The notes beneath the pieces are model-generated. The model was not told where the DNA came from. It searched no databases and saw nothing but the letters and a program-made list of their open reading frames with translations. Of a DNA stretch of 8,077 nucleotides, positions 1 through 6,317 are shown one piece after another. Position 1 is the first letter of the stretch; every line of letters starts with the position of its first letter. The position numbers and the translations under genes were made by a program. The stretch is from Pseudomonadota bacterium (GTDB lineage Bacteria > Pseudomonadota > Gammaproteobacteria > Arenicellales > UBA868), in the NCBI GenBank assembly GCA_018661145.1, contig JABJIU010000029.1, positions 1 to 8,077 of the forward strand, given 5' to 3'.

Positions 1-1036
1 CGTGGTACCCTGGAATTCGCAGTTGTTTCTCGTTGCCGTAAAGATCGGCCCGGCGCTGGCTGCTGGCAACACGGTCGTACTCAAGGCTTCTGAACATGCT
101 TCGGCGCCGATGCTCGAGTTCGCTCGCGTGTTTGAAGAAGCCGGCTTTCCTCCTGGCGTATTCAATGTCGTCACCGGGCACGGCGAGCCGTGCGGACGCG
201 CGCTGACCAGCCATCCATTGGTAGACCGGATCAGTTTCACGGGTGGACCGGAAACCGCCCGACACGTCATTCGCAACAGTGCCCAGAACTTCGCCCAGGT
301 ATCTCTTGAACTCGGCGGCAAGTCGCCAGTGATGGTATTTGAAGACGCGGATCTTGAAAGCGCCGTTAACGGCGTGCTCCTGAGCATCTTCAGTGCCAGC
401 GGGCAAAGCTGTGTGGCGGGTTCCCGGCTGCTTTTGCAGGAATCGATCCGTGAAGAGGTACTATCGCGAGTAGTGGAAAAAGCGGCTCAGATCCGGATCG
501 GCGATCCGCTGGACGATAACAGCCAGATGGGCCCGCTCGCGACCGAGGCACAACTCAACAATATCCGTTCGACCCTGGCTGATGCCACCGCGAACGGCGC
601 CAATGTCCGCTACGGTGGGAATACCCCCAAGGGTCTGGAGACCGGCTGGTACATAGAGCCTACCATCGTGGACTGCCCCCACCAGGACATCAGCATCGTA
701 CGCAAGGAACTTTTCGGGCCCGTCGTCAGCGCCCTTGGGTTTCGCGATGAAACCGAAGCCCTCGCGCTTGCCAACGATACGAATTTTGGACTCGCGAGCG
801 GCATCTTTACCCGGGACGTTGGTCGAGCGCTCAGGATCAGCAAGGCTATCCGGGCTGGAATTGTCTGGGTCAATACCTACCGGGTGGTATCACCAATTGC
901 GCCGTTCGGTGGATTTAAAGATAGCGGCCACGGCAGAGAATCCGGCATGGAGGCAATTTATGACTACACCCGCCCCAAGACCGTGTGGCTGAATACCTCG
1001 GCAGACCCGATCGCAGACCCCTTTGTCATGCGCTGA
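1..1036 (+). CDS. NAD-dependent aldehyde dehydrogenase, C-terminal part (5' end outside window)
   Basis: This ALDH-superfamily enzyme would oxidise an aldehyde to its acid with NAD(P)+ in the cytoplasm. The open frame covers 344 codons from the GTG at position 2, which is an internal codon: the protein enters at the PWN motif, normally about 150 residues into a ~490-residue ALDH. Visible motifs, counted from that codon, are PWN (3-5), VLKASE (26-31, cofactor binding; Glu31 favours NAD), SFTGG (78-82), LELGG with general base Glu103, GQSC with nucleophile Cys137, KELFGP (235-240) and PFGGFKDSG (301-309). All key catalytic residues in the visible part are present and the TGA stop is clean. The substrate is unknown. 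Beside carnitine genes, 4-trimethylaminobutyraldehyde, betaine aldehyde or malic semialdehyde are possible, but the GQSCVAGSR surroundings do not single out a betaine aldehyde dehydrogenase. An LLM oxidoreductase follows 74 bases downstream and is probably co-transcribed. Confidence 0.93.
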   Translation, partial: VVPWNSQLFLVAVKIGPALAAGNTVVLKASEHASAPMLEFARVFEEAGFPPGVFNVVTGHGEPCGRALTSHPLVDRISFTGGPETARHVIRNSAQNFAQVSLELGGKSPVMVFEDADLESAVNGVLLSIFSASGQSCVAGSRLLLQESIREEVLSRVVEKAAQIRIGDPLDDNSQMGPLATEAQLNNIRSTLADATANGANVRYGGNTPKGLETGWYIEPTIVDCPHQDISIVRKELFGPVVSALGFRDETEALALANDTNFGLASGIFTRDVGRALRISKAIRAGIVWVNTYRVVSPIAPFGGFKDSGHGRESGMEAIYDYTRPKTVWLNTSADPIADPFVMR

Positions 1037-1110
1037 TCTCGATCAATCCTTTTCACTAAGCCAGTGATAGACTCGTCGCGTGTAAGGTCTCAGAACCATT
1101 TAGGAGCGTC

Positions 1111-2154
1111 ATGAAATTTCAGTTAGCGATCAATATGGAGCGTATCTCGCCGGATACCGATATGGCTGCGGTTGAACGCCACACGCTCGAGATGGTCCAG
1201 ATGGCTGATGCTGGGGGCTTTCATATTGTCTGGGCGGCGGAACACCATGCGTTGGAAATGACCATTGCGCCCAACCCCTTCCAGATTCTCACCTGGTGGG
1301 CGGCCCACACCGACCGTATCCGTCTGGGTACTGCTGTTGTCGTCGCGCCCTATTGGCATCCCATCAACGTTGCCGGTGAAGCCGCCTTGTTGGATCTTTA
1401 CAGTAACGGCCGACTGGAGTTCGGCATCGGGTCGGGCGCGTACCAGCGTGAATTCGACAGAATGCACGCCGGCCTCAAACAGACCGATGCCTGGCGATAC
1501 ATGCAGGAGATGCTCCCTGCCATCAAAGCCCTGTGGCAGGGTGATTACGCTCATGAAGGTGAATACTGGCAGTTTCCGGAAGCAACGTCTGTGCCCAAAC
1601 CGTTGCAAAAGCCACACCCACCGATCTGGGTAGCCGCCAGGGCGCCTATTACCTACGACTATGCTGTCAAGCACCAGTGCAACATCATGTCATGGCCGCT
1701 GACCCGGCCGATGAGCGAAGTCGAGACCTATCTGGAACGCCTGCAGACGGCCCTTGATGAAAATCCGGGGCAATCCCGGCCGACATTCTCTGCCATGCGG
1801 CACACCTGTGTTTACGACAAAAAAGAAGACTGGATGGTGCCGGTTGAAGCGGCACGGCGCCAGCTGGCGCAGTTTGAAAACCTTTTCAAAAACGCCGGCG
1901 GTGTTGACAATGGTTTTCCAGCGATGATTGATTTATCGACGCTGGAAAACCGGGACGAATATGATCCCAAAATGCTGCATGAACATCTGATGTTCGGAAC
2001 GCCGGAAGAGATAGTGGGCAAACTGCGTCTTTATGATGACCTCGGTGTCGATCAGTTTACTTACTATGCAAGTCTTGGCCTTGGCATGAAAGAGCAGAAG
2101 CGCTCCCTCGAGCTATTTATCAATGAGGTCATGCCGGAGTTCGCGGAGGATTAA
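1111..2154 (+). CDS. LLM class flavin-dependent oxidoreductase (luciferase-like monooxygenase)
   Basis: A complete 347-residue protein of the bacterial luciferase-like family, whose members use reduced FMN or F420 in a TIM-barrel fold for monooxygenation or hydride transfer. Family marks are AEHH (43-46), matching the luciferase active-site His pair, the strand-turn DLYSNGRLEFGIGSGA (95-110), PHPPIWVAA (168-176) and the C-terminal FGTPEEIVGKL (295-305). The length is usual for the family and the protein is cytosolic, with no signal peptide or membrane segment. AGGAG at 1102-1106, four bases before the ATG, supports this start. It lies 74 bases after the aldehyde dehydrogenase on the same strand and converges with the carnitine operon. 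FMN is likelier than F420 in a proteobacterium, and a separate flavin reductase would then be needed; none is in the window. The substrate is unknown. The pairing suggests it makes or consumes an aldehyde handled by the upstream enzyme, possibly by oxidative C-N or C-C cleavage; that is inference. Confidence 0.92.
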   Translation: MKFQLAINMERISPDTDMAAVERHTLEMVQMADAGGFHIVWAAEHHALEMTIAPNPFQILTWWAAHTDRIRLGTAVVVAPYWHPINVAGEAALLDLYSNGRLEFGIGSGAYQREFDRMHAGLKQTDAWRYMQEMLPAIKALWQGDYAHEGEYWQFPEATSVPKPLQKPHPPIWVAARAPITYDYAVKHQCNIMSWPLTRPMSEVETYLERLQTALDENPGQSRPTFSAMRHTCVYDKKEDWMVPVEAARRQLAQFENLFKNAGGVDNGFPAMIDLSTLENRDEYDPKMLHEHLMFGTPEEIVGKLRLYDDLGVDQFTYYASLGLGMKEQKRSLELFINEVMPEFAED

Positions 2155-2173
2155 CCCGGCAGTTGCGCCGGGT
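2154..2173. terminator. Hairpin between convergent genes, possible weak bidirectional terminator
   Basis: A perfect 7-bp stem, ACCCGGC (2154-2160) with GCCGGGT (2167-2173), closes a 6-base loop and begins on the last base of the LLM oxidoreductase stop codon. Its position between two convergent genes suits a terminator for either strand. No clear T tract follows on either strand, so an intrinsic terminator is only weakly supported. Apart from a short A-run at 2212-2217, the rest of the 67-base gap shows nothing I can name. Confidence 0.35.
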
Positions 2174-2221
2174 GGTCCCATCACGCACCAGCGCACCCGC
2201 CTTTAAGCGCGAAAAAACAGC

Positions 2222-3106
2222 TCAAGTCAGCCCCAGTCTCTCACGAGCCTGGTCGGCATCACAGACCTGTCCTCCGAGGTCGCGGATGATACGAACCGCT
2301 TTTTCAACCAGTGTCGCGTTGCTCGCGGGCACGCCCCTTTCCAGATAAAGGTTGTCTTCCAGGCCGACACGGACATTGCCTCCGAGCAGCATAGCCTGCG
2401 CCACCATCGGCATCTGCGTGCGGCTGATGCCGAAGCCTGACCAGAACACGTCCTGCGGCAGTTGGCCCACCATTGCCGTCATCGTCGCTGAGTCTGCACC
2501 GGCACCCCAGGGTATACCCAGACACACCTGGTACATCGCCGGACCCTTGATGAGCCCCTCAGAGATCATCTGATTGGCAAAACGCAGATGACCCAGATCA
2601 AACACCTCCATTTCGGGCTTGACCCCAATTTCGGCGTAACGCGCAGCCATGGCGCGCAGCATGTTAGGTGTCTGGATATAGACGTAATTGGCATTGTCGA
2701 AGTTGATCGTGCCGCAGTCGAGCGTCGCGATGTCCGGCCGCAGGAGTTCAACATGCGCCATGCGTTCCTCGGCACTGATGAGATCAGTCCCCTCACCCGG
2801 GACTTGCGGATTGTCGTCATCGACCACCAGATCACCACCCATACCGGCGGTCAGATTGATCAGCACATTTCTGCCACTGTTCCTGACAAGCTCCACTGTC
2901 TCTTTGAAGAGATTGATGTCCCGACTGCCTTTGCCGGTCTTGGGATCACGAACATGCAGATGCACAATTGCTGCACCCGCGTCCGCCGCCTCAATAGCCG
3001 AGTTGGCAATCTGTTCCGGTGTGACCGGGATGGCAGGGTGCTTGTCGACTGTGTCTCCAGCCCCCGTTACCGCGCAGGTCACAACTACATTGGTGTTCAT
3101 GGTCAT
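2222..3106 (-). CDS. BKACE-family beta-keto acid cleavage enzyme, probably 3-dehydrocarnitine:acetyl-CoA cleavage
   Basis: A 294-residue TIM-barrel enzyme of the BKACE family (formerly DUF849). The family condenses a beta-keto acid with acetyl-CoA and cleaves it to acetoacetate plus a new CoA ester. The metal-binding pair is in HLHVRD (His49, His51). The third ligand and catalytic residues are in RVGLEDN (Arg246, Glu250, Asp251). From memory, these correspond with constant offsets to His46/His48 and Arg226/Glu230/Asp231 of the characterised Kce enzyme. NLTAGMGGD (84-92) and the typical length also fit. It is the third gene after CaiD and L-carnitine dehydrogenase, so the likely substrate is 3-dehydrocarnitine, giving glycine betainyl-CoA and acetoacetate. 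The substrate comes from context; other BKACE members act on 3-keto-5-aminohexanoate and other beta-keto acids. The start is the first of two nearby ATGs, chosen because AGGAGG lies 10 bases before it. Confidence 0.93.
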   Translation of the reverse strand: MTMNTNVVVTCAVTGAGDTVDKHPAIPVTPEQIANSAIEAADAGAAIVHLHVRDPKTGKGSRDINLFKETVELVRNSGRNVLINLTAGMGGDLVVDDDNPQVPGEGTDLISAEERMAHVELLRPDIATLDCGTINFDNANYVYIQTPNMLRAMAARYAEIGVKPEMEVFDLGHLRFANQMISEGLIKGPAMYQVCLGIPWGAGADSATMTAMVGQLPQDVFWSGFGISRTQMPMVAQAMLLGGNVRVGLEDNLYLERGVPASNATLVEKAVRIIRDLGGQVCDADQARERLGLT

Positions 3107-3116
3107 AGGCCCTGTT

Positions 3117-3122
3117 CCTCCT
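3117..3122 (-). promoter_or_regulatory. Strong Shine-Dalgarno for the BKACE gene
   Basis: A perfect AGGAGG on the minus strand sits 10 bases before the ATG at 3106 and 16 before the alternative ATG at 3100. This favours the upstream start. It is the best ribosome binding site in the window, suggesting strong translation of the last gene of the minus-strand operon. Confidence 0.7.
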
Positions 3123-3157
3123 GAAATTAACCCCGTATCAATCGACGATCAAATCAC

Positions 3158-4144
3158 TCACTGTTCATTATTCGCATTAACCATCCGCGGCCATCCATCT
3201 TCCTCCGGCGGATACCAGTGCTCCTTGAGTACCTTCTGAATTTCTGCGAGACAGCGATCGCGCCGGCGCTCCATGTCATCAAACACCCGCGCGCCGGACT
3301 CCTCTTCGCAGCCCTGAACGATGCGTCTTTTCAGCTCATCGGTCAACTCCGGCGCTTTCATATGCGACCAGGGAAGTTCCAGCGCCGGACCGAACTGTTC
3401 GATCGTGTGCCGCATACCCCCTGGACCGCCACCCAGATGCCAGGCGAGAAATGTTCCCATGAACGCCCAGCGCAGTCCCGGGCCGCCGGTGACCGCTGCG
3501 TCAATCTCAGCCACCGTCGCCACACCCTGATCGATGAGATGCAAGGCCTCGCGATACAGTGATTCCTGCAGGCGGTCCGCGATATAGGCTTCGATCTCAC
3601 GCCGAACATGCAGCGGCCGCATCCCGATCGAACGGTAAAATTCCCCCGCCTTGGCAACCGCGGCTGGCGCGGTCTGCTCACTGCCAACAACCTCCACCAG
3701 CGGCAGAAGATAGACCGGCGCAAAGGGGTGACCGATGATCAGGCGCTCCGGATGGGCGCACCGGGACTGCAGGCGACTTGGCAGCAAACCGGAGGAACTG
3801 GACGCAATCACGACATCAGCACGTGCATGCTGGCTGATCTCTTCGTGAACAGCAATCTTGAGCTCTTCGCGCTCAGGTACATTTTCCTGAACAAAATCGG
3901 CATCACTGACAGCCTCGGCGATGTCACTAGCGAAATGCAGCTGACCTTTTTCCCCGGTCACAAGACCGGCATCTTCCAGTACTGGCCAGGCATCCGCCAC
4001 CATCTTCTCAACGTAATCCCGTGACTCGGCTCTGGGGTCAGCCAGAACGACCTCGAGACCGTTTGCAAGACATCGTGTAGCCCAACCGCCGCCAATGACA
4101 CCCCCGCCCACCAGCGCAACCTTTCTTATTCTCTGCTCTGTCAT
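3158..4144 (-). CDS. lcdH: L-carnitine 3-dehydrogenase
   Basis: This enzyme oxidises the 3-hydroxyl of free L-carnitine to 3-dehydrocarnitine with NAD+ (EC 1.1.1.108). It is a 328-residue member of the 3-hydroxyacyl-CoA dehydrogenase superfamily. The N-terminal Rossmann domain (about 1-185) carries GGGVIG (13-18) with LADPR (34-38) at the end of the second strand. ASSSSG (114-119) and GHPF with catalytic His139 follow, then Glu151. The helical C-terminal domain has ADRLQ (189-193), where acyl-CoA dehydrogenases of the family usually have Asn, and GPGLRWAFMGTF (221-232). The last segment, with the Gly-rich stretch and GGMRH after it, is what I recall as typical of L-carnitine dehydrogenases. 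Some relatives carry a fused thioesterase domain; this one ends soon after the helical domain and lacks it. It lies 30 bases after caiD and 51 before the BKACE gene. Its ribosome binding site is mediocre (AGAG four bases before the ATG). Confidence 0.9.
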   Translation of the reverse strand: MTEQRIRKVALVGGGVIGGGWATRCLANGLEVVLADPRAESRDYVEKMVADAWPVLEDAGLVTGEKGQLHFASDIAEAVSDADFVQENVPEREELKIAVHEEISQHARADVVIASSSSGLLPSRLQSRCAHPERLIIGHPFAPVYLLPLVEVVGSEQTAPAAVAKAGEFYRSIGMRPLHVRREIEAYIADRLQESLYREALHLIDQGVATVAEIDAAVTGGPGLRWAFMGTFLAWHLGGGPGGMRHTIEQFGPALELPWSHMKAPELTDELKRRIVQGCEEESGARVFDDMERRRDRCLAEIQKVLKEHWYPPEEDGWPRMVNANNEQ

Positions 4145-4174
4145 ACGCTCTTTATTCCTCTCGTTTCGAAGCCA

Positions 4175-4987
4175 CTATTCGCCTTTGAAAACCGGCTTAC
4201 GTTTTTCCACAAAAGCCCGCACTCCCTCTTTGGCATCTTCGGAGCGCAGCATCTTCCGATAGTTCGGCAGATCTCCGGTCCGCATGGTCTGGAATGCGCT
4301 CTCAATCGTATCCCCCTCAATCGCGCGCAGCACTTCCTTGATGGTCTGCACCGCAAGGGGTGCAGAATCCGCAATCTGCTGAGCCCACTGTCGTGCCGTT
4401 GTCATCAGGTCAGCTGACGGGACCACCGCATTGATCAAGCCGTGGCGCATCGCTTCTTCAGCACCCATCTTGCGACCCAGCCATAGCATCTCCAGCGCGA
4501 CGTTATAAGGTACCCGCCGGGGAAGTCTCTGAATGGCCCCCGCGTCCGGAACGATGCCCAACGGCATCTCGGGCAGTTGGAAGAAAACATGATCCGCAGC
4601 GATCACGAGATCACAGGACATTACCAATTCAAAACCCCCGCCAATAGCATGTCCGTTGACAGCAGCAATCACCGGCTTGTTGAGATGCCACATCTCGGTC
4701 AACCCCGCAAAACCACCTGGCAGGTCGACATCCGCTTCCCACCAGTTGTCGAGTTGCTGTTCACCGCTATCAAGCGCCTTCAGGTCCCAACCCGCAGAAA
4801 AGATTTTTCCGCCGGTGGCGGTCACCAACCCTACACGGAGTTCAGGATCATCCCGCAGCATGACCACGGCTTCATTAATCCTACGGCTCAAATCAAAGTC
4901 GATGGCGTTGACTTTCGGGCGGTTCAATTGAATCTCCAGCACGCCGCCCTGACGGCTTATATTGAGTTCGTTCGATCGATCTTCCAT
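4175..4987 (-). CDS. caiD: Carnitinyl-CoA dehydratase (crotonobetainyl-CoA hydratase), CaiD type
   Basis: A crotonase-fold enzyme of 270 residues that interconverts crotonobetainyl-CoA and L-carnitinyl-CoA in the cytoplasm. Oxyanion-hole segments FSAGWDLK (63-70) and GGGFE (116-120) and the glutamates Glu120 and Glu140 (in LPE) match the catalytic pair of the family. GGFAGLTE followed by LNKPVIAAVNG and IVPDAG closely resembles E. coli CaiD as I recall it, more than a generic enoyl-CoA hydratase. It is slightly longer than E. coli CaiD (about 261), with an insertion holding NWWEADVD (81-88) just before GGFAGLT. It is the first gene of the minus-strand operon with lcdH and the BKACE gene. No strong Shine-Dalgarno precedes the ATG at 4987. 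The divergent acyl-CoA dehydrogenase would supply its substrate. A broader enoyl-CoA hydratase is the main alternative. Confidence 0.88.
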   Translation of the reverse strand: MEDRSNELNISRQGGVLEIQLNRPKVNAIDFDLSRRINEAVVMLRDDPELRVGLVTATGGKIFSAGWDLKALDSGEQQLDNWWEADVDLPGGFAGLTEMWHLNKPVIAAVNGHAIGGGFELVMSCDLVIAADHVFFQLPEMPLGIVPDAGAIQRLPRRVPYNVALEMLWLGRKMGAEEAMRHGLINAVVPSADLMTTARQWAQQIADSAPLAVQTIKEVLRAIEGDTIESAFQTMRTGDLPNYRKMLRSEDAKEGVRAFVEKRKPVFKGE

Positions 4988-5007
4988 TGCACTTTCAGCC
5001 CCGGTTG

Positions 5008-5022
5008 CCTGTTTTCCACAGG
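5008..5022. repeat. Inverted repeat upstream of caiD, candidate operator
   Basis: CCTGT (5008-5012) and ACAGG (5018-5022) form a perfect 5-bp inverted repeat around TTTCC. It lies 20-35 bases upstream of the caiD ATG, downstream of the candidate minus-strand promoter. A repressor site or a small leader hairpin is possible; a 5-bp match could also be chance. Confidence 0.3.
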
Positions 5023-5042
5023 GTGTGAGTTACGCGGCGCAC

Positions 5043-5069
5043 ATTATGGCAATAACCCGCACAAAGCAA
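5043..5069 (-). promoter_or_regulatory. Candidate promoter for the caiD-lcdH-BKACE operon
   Basis: On the minus strand, TTGCTT (5064-5069) and CATAAT (5043-5048) resemble sigma-70 -35 and -10 boxes, 3/6 and 5/6 matches, with a short 15-base spacer. Transcription would begin about 45-50 bases before the caiD ATG. The assignment is by eye only; the location between divergent operons is the main support. Confidence 0.35.
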
Positions 5070-5075
5070 TATTAT
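5047..5075 (+). promoter_or_regulatory. Candidate promoter for the acyl-CoA dehydrogenase-ligase operon
   Basis: TGGCAA (5047-5052) and TATTAT (5070-5075), 3/6 and 5/6 matches to sigma-70 boxes, are separated by 17 bases. Transcription from near 5082 would give a leader of about 75 bases holding the inverted repeat at 5102-5126. It overlaps the candidate promoter on the other strand almost fully, which would let one regulator control both operons. Confidence 0.38.
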
Positions 5076-5101
5076 CTGAGACCTTCTTGATACGCCGTGC
5101 A

Positions 5102-5126
5102 CCGCGAGGACCTGCCTACCTCGCGG
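5102..5126. repeat. 8-bp perfect inverted repeat in the acyl-CoA dehydrogenase leader
   Basis: CCGCGAGG (5102-5109) and CCTCGCGG (5119-5126) are exact reverse complements around a 9-base spacer. The repeat ends 30 bases before the ATG at 5157. It may be an operator for an unlinked regulator or an RNA hairpin in the leader. It lies inside the in-frame extension that would be translated if the GTG at 5097 were the start, which argues mildly against that start. Confidence 0.5.
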
Positions 5127-5147
5127 CCACGTTGGGACCCTGCTCCC

Positions 5148-5154
5148 GGGAGAG
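5148..5154 (+). promoter_or_regulatory. Shine-Dalgarno deciding the acyl-CoA dehydrogenase start
   Basis: GGGAGAG lies directly before the ATG at 5157, with its GGGAG four bases away, the same spacing as the AGGAG of the LLM oxidoreductase gene. The in-frame GTG at 5097 would add 20 residues and has no comparable site. The ATG also gives an N-terminus that aligns naturally with the family. Confidence 0.6.
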
Positions 5155-5156
5155 TT

Positions 5157-6317
5157 ATGGATATCGAATTAAGCAGTGAACAACGGATGCTGGCTGACTC
5201 CGTTCAGTCCTTCGTTTCCGAGGAATTGCTTCCGCTCGAACTTGAAGTGGAACGTGCCGGAGAGGTCAGTGTCGAGCAGGGTGATAGGATCAAGCACAAA
5301 GCCATCGAGATGGGCTTTTACGCAGCAAACCTGCCGGAATCCGTCGGTGGTGGTGGCCTGGACTACACCAGTCTCGCCATCATGGAACGTGAATTGGGCA
5401 AAGTATCCCATGCGTTGCACGGATTTGCCTGGCGGCCGACCGAATTGCTGATGGCGTGTAACGATGAACAAAAATCGCGTTATCTCTTTCCCTGCGTGAC
5501 GGGTGAAAAAGTCGAATGCTTTGCCATTACCGAACCCGGCGCGGGCTCGGACATCATGTCCATGGCAACCCGAGCCAAAAGCGACGGTAGCGACTGGATC
5601 ATTAACGGTTCAAAACATTTTGTCAGCAGTCATGTCGAGCCCGACTTCGCTATTGTTTTTGCTGCTACCGGAACCGACGACACACCCCGCGGCCCGCGCA
5701 AACGGGTCAGTGCTTTTCTGGTGGACCGGGGACATCCCGGATTTGAGATCACGCGGGGACCCCGGTGCGTCAGCCAGCGTGCCTACCTCAACTTTGTGCT
5801 CTCTTTTAATGATTGTCGTGTCAGTGACGCGCAGATGCTGGGCGAAGAAGGCGAAGGATTGATGCTGGCCGACAAATGGATCAAGATGGGTCGGGTGTGG
5901 GTCGGTGCCGGCTGCTGTGGGCGGGCTGAGAGACTCCTTGAACTATCTCTGGAATGGGCTGCGAACCGAAAACAGTTCGACCAGCCGATTGGAAAGTTCC
6001 AGGGGACTTCCTTCAAACTCGCCGACATGGCGACCGAACTTCAGGCCGCGGACCTTCTGGTCATGCATGCAGCCCGCAAGGCAGATGCCGGGGAGATGAC
6101 ACCGACCGATGCCGCGATGTGCAAACTGTTTGCCTCAGAAATGCTGCACCGACTGGCTGATCACGCCGTACAAATTCATGGCGGTATGGGTCTGATGGAG
6201 GATCTCCCGATCGAACGGCTGTGGCGGGATGCACGGCTCGAACGCATCTGGGAGGGTACTTCGGAAATTCAGCGGCACATCATCAGTCGATCACTGTTGA
6301 GACCTCTGGGCGCGTGA
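5157..6317 (+). CDS. Acyl-CoA dehydrogenase, probably gamma-butyrobetainyl-CoA dehydrogenase
   Basis: An FAD enzyme of 386 residues that would introduce the alpha-beta double bond of an acyl-CoA and pass electrons to ETF. It starts MDIELSSEQ and shows the three family parts: N-terminal helices, a middle beta domain with AITEPGAGSD (123-132) and NGSKHFVSS (150-158), and a C-terminal helical domain with NRKQF (270-274), QIHGGMG (339-345) and the catalytic Glu366 in WEGT (365-368). A complete active site and usual length indicate a working dehydrogenase. Divergent orientation to caiD suggests gamma-butyrobetainyl-CoA as substrate, giving crotonobetainyl-CoA. It does not closely resemble E. coli CaiA as I recall it, which has a different sequence in place of EGT. 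The substrate is therefore contextual; another short-chain acyl-CoA is the alternative. The TGA stop overlaps the GTG of the ligase gene, so the two are probably translationally coupled. No ETF genes are in view. Confidence 0.9.
   Translation: MDIELSSEQRMLADSVQSFVSEELLPLELEVERAGEVSVEQGDRIKHKAIEMGFYAANLPESVGGGGLDYTSLAIMERELGKVSHALHGFAWRPTELLMACNDEQKSRYLFPCVTGEKVECFAITEPGAGSDIMSMATRAKSDGSDWIINGSKHFVSSHVEPDFAIVFAATGTDDTPRGPRKRVSAFLVDRGHPGFEITRGPRCVSQRAYLNFVLSFNDCRVSDAQMLGEEGEGLMLADKWIKMGRVWVGAGCCGRAERLLELSLEWAANRKQFDQPIGKFQGTSFKLADMATELQAADLLVMHAARKADAGEMTPTDAAMCKLFASEMLHRLADHAVQIHGGMGLMEDLPIERLWRDARLERIWEGTSEIQRHIISRSLLRPLGA

Noticed and set aside
1053..1067. TCACT/AGTGA inverted repeat between the aldehyde dehydrogenase and the LLM oxidoreductase
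   Set aside because: Only 5-bp arms, no T tract and no associated promoter boxes; too weak to call a terminator or operator.
1123..1674. 183-codon minus-strand open frame opposite the LLM oxidoreductase
   Set aside because: No family resemblance in its translation; it mirrors the coding strand of a well-supported gene.
2588..3124. 178-codon plus-strand open frame opposite the BKACE gene
   Set aside because: It is antisense to a gene with clear family motifs, has no ribosome binding site or recognisable domain, and is explained by codon bias of the real gene.
3608..4024. 138-codon plus-strand open frame opposite L-carnitine dehydrogenase
   Set aside because: Antisense to the Rossmann domain of a conserved enzyme, with no start signal or recognisable motif.
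5097..5156. Upstream GTG start adding 20 residues to the acyl-CoA dehydrogenase
   Set aside because: The ATG at 5157 has a GGGAG site before it and begins at the usual family N-terminus; the extension is Pro/Arg-rich and covers an inverted repeat that looks non-coding.
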